Of a DNA stretch of 64,000 nt, positions 37,593 through 46,120 are shown in pieces. Each line of letters begins with the position of its first letter. Position 1 is the first letter of the stretch. Source of the stretch: Pseudomonas sp. NKUCC02_KPG (GTDB taxonomy: Bacteria > Pseudomonadota > Gammaproteobacteria > Pseudomonadales > Pseudomonadaceae); NCBI RefSeq assembly GCF_019345465.1, contig NZ_JAHKRC010000005.1, forward strand, positions 62,001 through 126,000, written 5' to 3'. Position numbers and translations under genes: made by a program. A model generated the notes under the pieces. That model was given only the letters and a program-made list of their open reading frames with translations, was not told the DNA's origin and did not search any database.

Positions 37593-38405
37593 ATGACTCA
37601 TCGCTTGAAGTGGCGAAGCCTTTGGGCAGGCCTGATAACGCCGCTGCTTCTGGTCTGGGCCTCCGGCAGTCAGGCCGAGCCAAAGCTGATCTGGCTGCTG
37701 CGCGATCTGCCGCCGCTCACGGTGTTTCACGGGCAGCAAAAAGGTCAGGGGGTCATCGATCAAATGATGCCCGTGCTGATCGAAAGCATGCCGCAGTACC
37801 AGCACGTCATCATGCAGGTCAACCGGGCGCGGGCCCTGCAGATGCTGGGTGAACGGGCACTGGCCTGCGATCCGGCCTTGATCTGGAACCCCGCTCGCGC
37901 CCAGTCGATTGTCTACTCCGCACCCGTTGCAGTCATGCACAGTAATGGCATGGCCATTCTGAGTGAGAACCGGCACCTGGTCGAACCCTTCATCCAGAAC
38001 AACAAGGTTGACCTGCCAGGGCTGCTAAAGGCTCAAACCATGAAGCTTGGAGTCATTGCCAAGCGCAGCTACGGCGAGTGGATTGACGCCCAGCTGACCC
38101 AGGCCCCTGCCAGCCAGATTGTCATGCATTACGGCAACGATCCGCTGAGCAGCCTGCTGCAAATGCAGCAGGCTGGCCGCATGCCGGCACTGCTGGGGTA
38201 TTGGCCGGAGATCCAGGCCAAGGCCAACGAACAAGGTTTGCCGCCCGACTCACTGACGTTTTACCCGATTCAGGGCGCACCCGAGTTTCAGTCCATTTAC
38301 ATTGGTTGTTCGGCCACACCTGAAGGTCGCGAGGTCATTCGCAGCGTCAATACCCTGCTCAACACATTGGGGCCAGCCCCCGTGTCGCACCTGGATTCGC
38401 AATGA
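37593..38405 (+). CDS. Periplasmic binding-like protein (TIGR02285 type)
   Basis: 270 aa. Signal peptide about 1-28 (LLLVWASGSQA-E). The mature part resembles a type-2 solute-binding fold used by the TIGR02285 family of unknown function: LIWLLRDLPPLTVFHG, then a GERALACDPALIWNPARA stretch and YIGCSATPEGREVI near the end. 42 bases after the CoA-transferase, so may share its promoter, though the functions look unrelated. Confidence 0.75.
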   Translation: MTHRLKWRSLWAGLITPLLLVWASGSQAEPKLIWLLRDLPPLTVFHGQQKGQGVIDQMMPVLIESMPQYQHVIMQVNRARALQMLGERALACDPALIWNPARAQSIVYSAPVAVMHSNGMAILSENRHLVEPFIQNNKVDLPGLLKAQTMKLGVIAKRSYGEWIDAQLTQAPASQIVMHYGNDPLSSLLQMQQAGRMPALLGYWPEIQAKANEQGLPPDSLTFYPIQGAPEFQSIYIGCSATPEGREVIRSVNTLLNTLGPAPVSHLDSQ

Positions 38406-38419
38406 CAAAAAAAACAATA

Positions 38420-38457
38420 AAAAAAACCCGAGCAGTGGGGAAGCTACTCGGGTTTTA
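38420..38457 (+). terminator. Intrinsic terminator after the binding-like gene
   Basis: CCCGAG (38427-38432) pairs with CTCGGG (38447-38452), preceded by an A run and followed by TTTT. Confidence 0.88.
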
Positions 38458-38570
38458 ACAAGGTCTTGACGACCCGCTCAACAGGCTACAAGCATCGGAG
38501 CAATAGACTTGCTCCTGTTGATGGAAAATCTGACACACCAAGCCCGCTGAAAGTTCCCCGATACCAGCAG

Positions 38571-38987
38571 TTAATTCCCCTTGGCAGCACCAGCGCTTGA
38601 GCACGTGCGCTGATATGAGTCCAGCAATTGCCCCAAGCTGCCCAGGGTCAGGGGTTTAGACAAGCAGCCCAACACCCTCAGGCCTTGCTTGCGGGCCAGC
38701 TGGGCCGCTCTTTCGATCACAGGGGGCGCCGCCGCACTCAAAATGATCACCGCCCTCGCACTGCGCGCGCAGGCCAGTTCGCTGATCAACTCAAGCCCCG
38801 ATGTGCCGTCCATGTAGAGATCGCAAATGGCAAGATCGATTGCCCCGCACTTGAGCAGGGACTCCCGGGCCGAGTCCACGCTTTCAGCCGTCAGGACGTC
38901 AAAAATCCGAAAAGCGTTCAACATTTGGTGCAACGCCATTAACTGAAACGGGTTGTCTTCAAGAATCAATACTTTCAGAGGCCGCAT
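38571..38987 (-). CDS. Single-domain response regulator (CheY-like)
   Basis: 138 aa receiver with no output domain. Acidic pocket in LEDN near residue 10, phosphoacceptor Asp in AICDLYMDG near 57, Ser in VIILSAA near 84, and Lys in CLSKPLT near 108. It is downstream of a BvgS-like receptor that lacks a kinase (136 bases away, same strand), so its phosphodonor is not obvious. Confidence 0.88.
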   Translation of the reverse strand: MRPLKVLILEDNPFQLMALHQMLNAFRIFDVLTAESVDSARESLLKCGAIDLAICDLYMDGTSGLELISELACARSARAVIILSAAAPPVIERAAQLARKQGLRVLGCLSKPLTLGSLGQLLDSYQRTCSSAGAAKGN

Positions 38988-39123
38988 CTTGAACCTTCAG
39001 GGCATAAACCTGCTGTTACAGAGTGTGTGAACTTTAGTAGGCCCAGCAGCCAAGAAACATAGGAAATTTCTGAAAGTTGTGCTGTTTTATACAAAGTTTG
39101 TTTTTAACGTTTAAGTGAGCCTG

Positions 39124-41217
39124 CTAGCTCCACTTCCTGGTCTCGGAGGTATCAAACCACCCGCCTACCAGCCCTTCCAGCCGCCCTGATACGGAGTAAA
39201 ACGGGACAGTCCACTGGTAGATTTCCATACCTCCCGCTTTAAACTCCACCCACCGTTTTTTGTAGCAAGGCTTACGGCTCTGGATCATGCGCATAAGCTC
39301 TTGCTGAAACTGCTCAGCCAGCTCATCAGGAAATAAATTGACGTCCGTGACCTTCAATCCGCATATCTGCTCCAGTTGCACCGACAAGCGCTCTTCATAG
39401 CTTTTATTGCAGGCGAGCAACTCACCTTCCAGGCCCACCACGAATATCGGGCTGGGGATGCCATCCAAATAACGTCGATTGAGTTCCAACTCCTCACGCA
39501 GGGATTGCTCAAACCGGCGCCTGATCCCTAGCTGCCTGCGCAGAGACCGGTTCCATGAAAACAGCATGAGGCCAGCGGTAAACAACGCTGTAAATGCCCA
39601 ATACAACCAGACTGAAGGGTAAGACCCCCCCTCGATAACAAGTGGTTGACCAACGCCTCCCAACCATCGGGTTCTCAGCGCTCGAAATTCGGCCACCGGA
39701 ATGGCCTCAAGCGCCTTGTTCATGATGCCAAGCAGCTCAGGGTATTGGGTCGATACCGAAAAACTGGCAGCGGTCCATCGTCCATCCACACTGCGCCCGA
39801 CCTTTAGACGCCCCGGCGGATAGAGGTGAGCTTGTGTCTCGCTCTGGATCGTTGCATCCGCATCACCCGTGGCCACTGCGTGGCGTGCCTGGGCGTAGGT
39901 ATCCACCAGCAGCAAGGTGATTGCGGGGTACTCTCGTCGAATCAAGTCTTCGAGGGCGTGCCTGGCGGGAAGCACCAGCACCTTACCCGCCAACTGGTCC
40001 AGCGAACCCAGCCGGGAATCATTGACGCGCACCACAAATACCCAGGGTGCCCCTCCGTAGGAATAGGTGAAGTCCAGAAAAGCGCTACGCTCACGGTTTC
40101 GGGAGAGGCTGGAGTTCATTTGCGCCTCGCCACTTTTGAGCATGTCCAGAATGTTCACCGTTGAAAACGCTTCCTTGTGCACAAACTGCAGCCCGGTCAT
40201 TCGAGATATACGCGCCAGAATGTCAACGCTCAGCCCCACCCAGCGACCGTCTCCAGCCCTGAACGCGTACAACGGAAACTGTTGGGTGGCGAGGGTCACG
40301 ACCGGATGACGCTTGATCCATTCCTGCTCGTCGGGCAACAGATCGATGGGCTGCTGCCCGCTGCTCCCTTCAAGCCCGGTCGTCCAGCGGGCCAGGACCA
40401 TCTGCCTCGTTGCGTCATCAATGCTGCCGAATGCCTTTTCAATCAACGCTGCTAGCTGGGGCTCGGAGCGGCGAGTGGCAAAAGCAAACCCGTCAGCCGG
40501 CAAAACGCTATCACCCATAATGCGCACCCCTGAGTAAGGCCGAACATTCTTGAATGCCTGCACCATGAGCTCGTTACCGATGAATGCATCGATATCCCCT
40601 TCAGCCAGCGCTTCCATGGCACTCTGCAAATGGGGGGTGAGGATGAGCTCGCTGTCGGGGTAAAACCCATGGGCGGTCTGTATATCGACGTAACCATCGA
40701 CAAAGCCGATCTTTTTACCCGCCCAGCGCGTAATCGGCTCGAAGTCACTGGCACGCACGACGATGACCCCTTGATCAACCATGTAGCTGCGGGAAAAAGC
40801 GATGCCTTCAATCCCCCGTTCAAAGCCGCTGGCACTGGTCAGGATGTCGATTTTCCCGGCCAGCAGCTCGGCCACTGCCTGGTCTCGCTTTTTGTAGCCC
40901 AAAAGCTCGACAGACACTCCCAGCCTGTCACGAACGAGCCCCAGGTAATCGGCGCTAAGGCCCTGGTAGTAATCGCGATCATTGGTGATATCGACAGGTT
41001 CGTAATCGCCGAGGGCGATACCCACACGCAGCGTTGGGTGATCGGCCAGCCATTGCTGTTCAGAGGCATCCAGTTGCAGCGGCTTGAACTCGATAAAGCT
41101 TGTTGCAAGCCTGAAGGGCAAACCATGGCTGGCAATGGCCGGCTGCATACAGGTCAGGAGAACCATCGCCAGCAATAGGCGCGCCCCTGATTCAAATGCC
41201 TGGTGAAGTGGTGACAT
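39124..41217 (-). CDS. BvgS-like sensor ending after the PAS domain (no kinase)
   Basis: 697 aa. Signal/membrane segment about 15-30. Two tandem periplasmic solute-binding (Venus-flytrap) domains: about 45-260 (LRVGIALGDYEPVDI) and 300-520 (VTLATQQFPLYAF). Next come a membrane helix (LYWAFTALFTAGLMLFSW), a short coil and a PAS domain (about 590-695). The protein then ends at DTSETRKWS, where BvgS relatives normally continue into HisKA. The TAG stop is followed by about 135 non-coding bases. ATG at 41217 has AAGGA 7 bases upstream. Confidence 0.85.
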   Translation of the reverse strand: MSPLHQAFESGARLLLAMVLLTCMQPAIASHGLPFRLATSFIEFKPLQLDASEQQWLADHPTLRVGIALGDYEPVDITNDRDYYQGLSADYLGLVRDRLGVSVELLGYKKRDQAVAELLAGKIDILTSASGFERGIEGIAFSRSYMVDQGVIVVRASDFEPITRWAGKKIGFVDGYVDIQTAHGFYPDSELILTPHLQSAMEALAEGDIDAFIGNELMVQAFKNVRPYSGVRIMGDSVLPADGFAFATRRSEPQLAALIEKAFGSIDDATRQMVLARWTTGLEGSSGQQPIDLLPDEQEWIKRHPVVTLATQQFPLYAFRAGDGRWVGLSVDILARISRMTGLQFVHKEAFSTVNILDMLKSGEAQMNSSLSRNRERSAFLDFTYSYGGAPWVFVVRVNDSRLGSLDQLAGKVLVLPARHALEDLIRREYPAITLLLVDTYAQARHAVATGDADATIQSETQAHLYPPGRLKVGRSVDGRWTAASFSVSTQYPELLGIMNKALEAIPVAEFRALRTRWLGGVGQPLVIEGGSYPSVWLYWAFTALFTAGLMLFSWNRSLRRQLGIRRRFEQSLREELELNRRYLDGIPSPIFVVGLEGELLACNKSYEERLSVQLEQICGLKVTDVNLFPDELAEQFQQELMRMIQSRKPCYKKRWVEFKAGGMEIYQWTVPFYSVSGRLEGLVGGWFDTSETRKWS

Positions 41218-41287
41218 GACAGAATCCTTGGCCACAAACCCGCCAACATGCGGGGTCTAAAAGCGGCCAAGGATGCCATGCGCAAAC

Positions 41288-41312
41288 AAAAAAGCCCGTC
41301 AGATGACGGGCT
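41288..41312 (-). terminator. Intrinsic terminator after thrC
   Basis: AAAAAAGCCCGTC and GACGGGCTT pair around an AGAT loop. The A run gives Ts on the minus strand, 24 bases past the thrC stop. Confidence 0.88.
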
Positions 41313-41336
41313 TCAAAACGCGTAAGACAAATGCTC

Positions 41337-42746
41337 TTAAAGAGGCTTGCCTCGATTGCCATGCTGGCTGACAAAGGCTTGAACAGCCTTGAGATCATTT
41401 GCCAACACGGTGTAGCGCTCTTCTCGCTCAAAAAGGTCGGAAAGGTGCGACGGCAACTCCTGCGCTTTTCCTATGCCGGCTTTCTCAACCGCTTCCGGGA
41501 ACTTGACCGGGTGTGCCGTGCCCAGGATAACCATCGGAATATCCAGGCTGCGACGGCATTCGCGAGCTGCACGCACGCCAATGGCAGTGTGCGGATCCAG
41601 CACTTCACCGCTCTCGGCAAACACCTGGGCGATGGTTTCGCAGGTCTGCTCATCATCGACTGCCAACGAGTCGAACAGACGGCGCGCCTCGGTCCAGCGA
41701 TCATCTTCAACGCTGAAGTTGCCGGTTTGCTTGAACGTGTCCATCAGGGCTGCAACCGCCGCGCCATTGCGACCGTGAAGATCGAACAGCAAACGTTCGA
41801 AGTTCGAAGACACCATGATGTCCATCGACGGCGACAGGGTCGCGTGCAGGGTGTCCTTGGCGTACTGATTGCCGCTCATGAAGCGATGCAGGATGTCGTT
41901 GCGGTTGGTGGCAACGATCAACTGGTTGATCGGCAAGCCCATGTTGCGCGCCAGGTAACCCGCAAAGATGTCGCCAAAGTTGCCGGTAGGCACCGAGAAC
42001 GACACTGATCGGTGCGGTCCGCCCAGTTGCAGGGCTGCATGGAAGTAGTAAACGATCTGGGCCATGATCCGCGCCCAGTTGATCGAGTTCACCGCGACCA
42101 GGCGTGTGCCCTTGAGGAAACCCTGGTCGGCAAAACTGGCCTTGACCATTTCCTGGCAGTCATCGAAGTTGCCTTCGATGGCGATGTTATGAATGTTGTC
42201 ACCGAACAGCGTAGTCATCTGGCGACGCTGAACTTCCGACACCCGGTTATTGGGGTGCAGGATGAAAATGTCGACATTCTCGCAATGCTTGCAGCCTTCA
42301 ATGGCAGCCGAGCCGGTATCACCTGAGGTTGCTCCGACAATCACCACGCGCTCGCCACGCTTTGCCAGCACGTAGTCGAGCAAGCGACCGAGCAGTTGCA
42401 GGGCGAAATCCTTGAACGCCAGGGTCGGGCCGTGGAATAGCTCAAGTACCCATTCATTGCCATTGAGCTGACGCAGCGGCGCTACCGCTGCGTGGGAAAA
42501 CGCGCCGTAGGTTTCTTCGAGAATCTTTTTGAAGTCCGCGTCCGGGATACTGCCGGTCACAAACGGGCGCATGACCCGAAACGCCAACTCGTGGTACGGC
42601 AAACCGGCCCAGGAAGCGATTTCTTCCTGGGTAAAGCGCGGCAGGTTTTCCGGCACATACAAACCGCCATCGCTGGCCAGCCCGGCCAGCAATACATCTT
42701 CAAAATTCAGGGCCGGTGCCTGGCCACGGGTGCTGATATAGCGCAT
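41337..42746 (-). CDS. thrC: Threonine synthase
   Basis: PLP enzyme making threonine from O-phosphohomoserine. 469 aa. PLP-lysine region FHGPTLAFKDFALQLLG near residue 115 and GATSGDTGSAAIEG near 155 are family motifs. ATG at 42746 chosen because the upstream TTG is badly spaced from the GAAGG site. 61 bases after hom, so a hom-thrC operon. Confidence 0.96.
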   Translation of the reverse strand: MRYISTRGQAPALNFEDVLLAGLASDGGLYVPENLPRFTQEEIASWAGLPYHELAFRVMRPFVTGSIPDADFKKILEETYGAFSHAAVAPLRQLNGNEWVLELFHGPTLAFKDFALQLLGRLLDYVLAKRGERVVIVGATSGDTGSAAIEGCKHCENVDIFILHPNNRVSEVQRRQMTTLFGDNIHNIAIEGNFDDCQEMVKASFADQGFLKGTRLVAVNSINWARIMAQIVYYFHAALQLGGPHRSVSFSVPTGNFGDIFAGYLARNMGLPINQLIVATNRNDILHRFMSGNQYAKDTLHATLSPSMDIMVSSNFERLLFDLHGRNGAAVAALMDTFKQTGNFSVEDDRWTEARRLFDSLAVDDEQTCETIAQVFAESGEVLDPHTAIGVRAARECRRSLDIPMVILGTAHPVKFPEAVEKAGIGKAQELPSHLSDLFEREERYTVLANDLKAVQAFVSQHGNRGKPL

Positions 42747-42807
42747 GTTTTTCAAACCTTCGGTTTGAGCGCCAAGCGGCCGGGAACCTGCCGCTTGGCG
42801 CTATCAA

Positions 42808-44112
42808 TTAATTGAGATGTTCAACTCGGATACGAACCACTGGCCCCACTACGCCCTGCAACGTTTCAAGCGCCGTGATCGCATCGTTCATGTGCTGCTC
42901 GATGACCCGATGGGTCAGCAGAATCATTGGCACCAGACCATCGTGCTCCTCGACCTCTTTTTGCATGATCGACTCGATGTTGATACCGCGCTCGGACAGG
43001 ATACTGGCCACTTGAGCCAATACGCCCGGATGATCCTTCGCCTGGATACGCAGGTAGTAGGCGCTTTCACACGCATCGATCGGCAGGATCGGGTGATCGG
43101 ACAACAGGTCTGGCTGGAAGGCCAGGTGCGGCACACGGTTTTCAGGGTCGCTGGTCATGGCGCGAACCACGTCCACCAGGTCGGCAATCACGGACGAAGC
43201 CGTTGGCTCCATGCCCGCACCTGCGCCGTAGAACAGGGTCGAACCGGCAGCATCGCCATTGACCATGACGGCGTTCATGACGCCATTGACGTTGGCCAGC
43301 AGGCGATCAGCCGGAATCAGCGTTGGGTGAACACGCAGTTCGATACCATTGGCCGTGCTGCGCGCAACACCCAGGTGCTTGATGCGGTAACCCAGGGCTT
43401 CAGCGTAATTCACGTCAGCGGTTGTCAGCTTGGTGATGCCTTCGGTGTAGGCCTTGTCGAATTGCAACGGGATACCGAAGGCAATCGACGCCAGAATCGT
43501 CAGCTTGTGTGCTGCATCGATCCCTTCAACGTCGAACGTCGGGTCGGCTTCGGCATACCCCAGCGCTTGCGCTTCAGCCAGCACGTCTTCGAACGTACGG
43601 CCTTTTTCACGCATCTCGGTGAGGATGAAGTTACCGGTACCGTTGATGATGCCCGCAACCCAGTTGATGCGGTTGGCCGACAGGCCTTCACGAATGGCCT
43701 TGATCACCGGGATGCCGCCTGCAACGGCCGCTTCGAACGCAACGATCACGCCCTTTTCCTGGGCCTTGGCGAAGATTTCGTTACCGTGAACGGCAATCAG
43801 TGCCTTGTTCGCAGTCACGACATGCTTGCCGTTCTCGATGGCCTTGAGCACCAGCTCACGAGCGATGGTGTAACCACCGATCAGCTCGATGACAATGTCG
43901 ATTTCAGGGTTGGTCGCAACAGCGAATACATCGTTGGTAATGGGGGTACCGGTAATGTCGCACTGAGGGTTTGGCGTACGCATTGCAATTTGCGCAACCT
44001 GGATACCACGCCCGGCACGGCGCGCAATCTCTTCGGCGTTACGCTTTAGTACGTTGAAGGTGCCGCCACCGACGGTCCCGAGCCCACAGATACCTACTTT
44101 GACCGGATTCAC
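42808..44112 (-). CDS. hom: Homoserine dehydrogenase
   Basis: Reduces aspartate semialdehyde to homoserine with NAD(P)H, the branch to threonine and methionine. 434 aa. N-terminal Rossmann fold GICGLGTVGGGT (about 7-18), substrate domain with GIINGTGNFILTEM, and a C-terminal ACT domain (about 350-430) for feedback control. GTG start at 44112 with a strong GGGGAG 6 bases upstream. Confidence 0.96.
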   Translation of the reverse strand: MNPVKVGICGLGTVGGGTFNVLKRNAEEIARRAGRGIQVAQIAMRTPNPQCDITGTPITNDVFAVATNPEIDIVIELIGGYTIARELVLKAIENGKHVVTANKALIAVHGNEIFAKAQEKGVIVAFEAAVAGGIPVIKAIREGLSANRINWVAGIINGTGNFILTEMREKGRTFEDVLAEAQALGYAEADPTFDVEGIDAAHKLTILASIAFGIPLQFDKAYTEGITKLTTADVNYAEALGYRIKHLGVARSTANGIELRVHPTLIPADRLLANVNGVMNAVMVNGDAAGSTLFYGAGAGMEPTASSVIADLVDVVRAMTSDPENRVPHLAFQPDLLSDHPILPIDACESAYYLRIQAKDHPGVLAQVASILSERGINIESIMQKEVEEHDGLVPMILLTHRVIEQHMNDAITALETLQGVVGPVVRIRVEHLN

Positions 44113-44130
44113 GCTGAACTCCCCATAAAA

Positions 44131-44210
44131 CGGCCGACTCAAGGTCGGCCGTGGAAAACAACCGTGGATTGCCACGGTTCTCTATTAATAGCCGGGCAGT
44201 TGGACTGCCC
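44131..44210 (-). terminator. Three tandem hairpins between dsbC and hom
   Basis: On the minus strand, in order: GGGCAG/CTGCCC (44194-44210), AACCGTGG/CCACGGTT (44160-44179), and CGGCCGAC/GTCGGCCG (44131-44151) followed by TTTTA. The last is a good intrinsic terminator for dsbC and ends just before the hom ribosome-binding site, so it could also attenuate read-through into hom. Confidence 0.7.
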
Positions 44211-44248
44211 CGCCATGATCGTCAAAGGCTTACCGTGACGATGCAGGA

Positions 44249-44980
44249 TTATTTAACACTGAGTGCCAGCTTGCCAACCTGTGCAGCAGGCTGATAACCC
44301 GGAATTACCTGACCGTCAGCCAAAACAATGGCTGGCGTGCCATTTACACCGATGGACTGGCCCATCGCGAACTGCTTGGCGACCGGGTTGGCGCATTTTG
44401 GCGCCTCGACCGTTTTACCGTCAGTCATCTTGTCCATCGCCGACTTTTTGTCCTTGGAGCACCAGACGGCCTGCAGTTGCTGGTCACCTGGAGAACCAAG
44501 GCCCTGACGCGGGAATGCAACATAGCGCACTTCGATCCCCATTTTGTTCAGCTCAGGGACTTCGGCGTGCAATTTGTGGCAATACGGGCAAGTGGTGTCG
44601 GTAAAGACCGTGATGTGCGACTTGGTTTCACCGATTGCAGGGTAAACGACGGTCTCTGCCACCGGAATGCCATTGATCAATTTGGCGACGCCAACACGCT
44701 CTGCCTGCTCGGTCAGATTGACCGGCTTACCGTCCTTGAGCTGGAACATATAGCCTTGAACGATGAACTGTCCATCCGCACTGGCGTACAGAACGCGGCT
44801 GCCCTTGAGTTTGACTTCATACAGGCCGGCCATCGGGCTTGCGCTGATGCTCTCGACCGGAACATCCAGCTGTAACGTTTCGAGGCTCTTGCGAATAGCT
44901 TGCTCGGCGCCGGTGTCGGCGAACGAAAACGTACTGACCAACGCAATGGCTGCGGCGGCAAAAATCTGGGTCACGCGCAT
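44249..44980 (-). CDS. dsbC: Periplasmic disulfide isomerase DsbC
   Basis: Rearranges wrong disulfides in periplasmic proteins. 243 aa. Signal peptide about 1-21 (AIALVSTFSFA-D), N-terminal dimerisation domain, then a thioredoxin fold with CPYC at 131-134 and the cis-proline loop NGTPAI near 215. ATG at 44980 has AGGAG 7 bases upstream and yields a proper signal peptide. Between xerD and hom, as in P. aeruginosa. Confidence 0.95.
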   Translation of the reverse strand: MRVTQIFAAAAIALVSTFSFADTGAEQAIRKSLETLQLDVPVESISASPMAGLYEVKLKGSRVLYASADGQFIVQGYMFQLKDGKPVNLTEQAERVGVAKLINGIPVAETVVYPAIGETKSHITVFTDTTCPYCHKLHAEVPELNKMGIEVRYVAFPRQGLGSPGDQQLQAVWCSKDKKSAMDKMTDGKTVEAPKCANPVAKQFAMGQSIGVNGTPAIVLADGQVIPGYQPAAQVGKLALSVK

Positions 44981-45103
44981 GGGAACTCCTGAAGACGGGC
45001 AACGCGGCCAACCCGCAATACCCGTCATGGAACTTCGAGTAGGGGCGGCGCGCTTTCTGAACCGGCAAAGCCTACCACAGATGGCTTGCATGACCGACTA
45101 CCA

Positions 45104-46000
45104 CTAGCCACGCGGGTGATGGCGGGCGTGGAGGTCCTGCAGGCGGGCACGGGCCACATGGGTGTAGATCTGGGTCGTGGACAGGTCGCTATGCCCCAGC
45201 AGCATTTGCACCACACGCAGGTCGGCGCCGTGGTTGAGCAGGTGGGTGGCGAAGGCGTGACGCAAGGTATGAGGCGACAGTGACTTGTCGATCCCCGCGA
45301 CTTTGGCTTGATGCTTGATGCGGTGCCAGAAGGTCTGGCGAGTCATTTGCTCACCTCGCTGGCTGGGAAACATCACATCACTGGGGCGCCCTGCGAGCAG
45401 CTCATGCCTGGCATCGCGCATGTAGCGCTCAACCCAGACGATGGCCTCCTCCCCCATCGGCACCAGGCGCTCCTTGCTGCCCTTGCCCATCACCCGCAAC
45501 ACCCCCTGACGCAGATTGATCTGCTCCAGGGTCAGGCTGATCAACTCTGTCACCCGCAGGCCACAGGCATACAACACTTCGAGCATGGCCCGATCACGCT
45601 GACCGATGGCATCACTCAGATCCGGAGCGGCGAGCAGCGCCTCAACGTCGGCCTCTGACAGGGACTTGGGCAACGGCCGGCCTAACTGCGGCATATCGAC
45701 CTGCAGCGTCGGGTCGACGGCAATCAGCCTTTCTCGCAGCAAGTAACGATAGAACCCCCGCGCGCCTGACAGGAAGCGCGCGGTGGATCGGGGCTTGTAG
45801 CCATGCTCCAGTCGCCAGGCCAAGTGATCGAGGATCAATTCGCGCCCGGCATTGATCAACGCAATGTCGCGCTCGCCCAACCAGCCATTGAACAAGGCCA
45901 AATCACTGCGATAAGCGCCGCGAGTGTTGTCCGAAAGGCCTTTTTCCAACCACAAGGCATCCAGGAAACGGTCGATAAGTGGATCGTCTATAGCGGGCAT
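45104..46000 (-). CDS. xerD: Site-specific tyrosine recombinase XerD
   Basis: With XerC resolves chromosome dimers at dif under FtsK control. 298 aa. N-terminal SAM-like DNA-binding domain (about 5-90) and catalytic domain with the full set Arg149, Lys173, His244, Arg247, His270 and Tyr279. 123 bases upstream of the dsbC start codon on the same strand. Confidence 0.95.
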   Translation of the reverse strand: MPAIDDPLIDRFLDALWLEKGLSDNTRGAYRSDLALFNGWLGERDIALINAGRELILDHLAWRLEHGYKPRSTARFLSGARGFYRYLLRERLIAVDPTLQVDMPQLGRPLPKSLSEADVEALLAAPDLSDAIGQRDRAMLEVLYACGLRVTELISLTLEQINLRQGVLRVMGKGSKERLVPMGEEAIVWVERYMRDARHELLAGRPSDVMFPSQRGEQMTRQTFWHRIKHQAKVAGIDKSLSPHTLRHAFATHLLNHGADLRVVQMLLGHSDLSTTQIYTHVARARLQDLHARHHPRG

Positions 46001-46120
46001 TGGCTCTCGAAATGCGCAGGCCAGAGGCTGCGCACAAATAAAAAGTGAAGTGCAAAAGTGGCCGCTAGTCTTTCATAGCCGGCGCACGCCATAAACCCCA
46101 AGTTCCTACAGGATCACCTT

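Noticed and set aside
37593..38405. Binding-like protein as sensor partner of the BvgS-like receptor
   Set aside because: It is on the opposite strand with its own terminator and belongs to a different family; adjacency alone is not enough.
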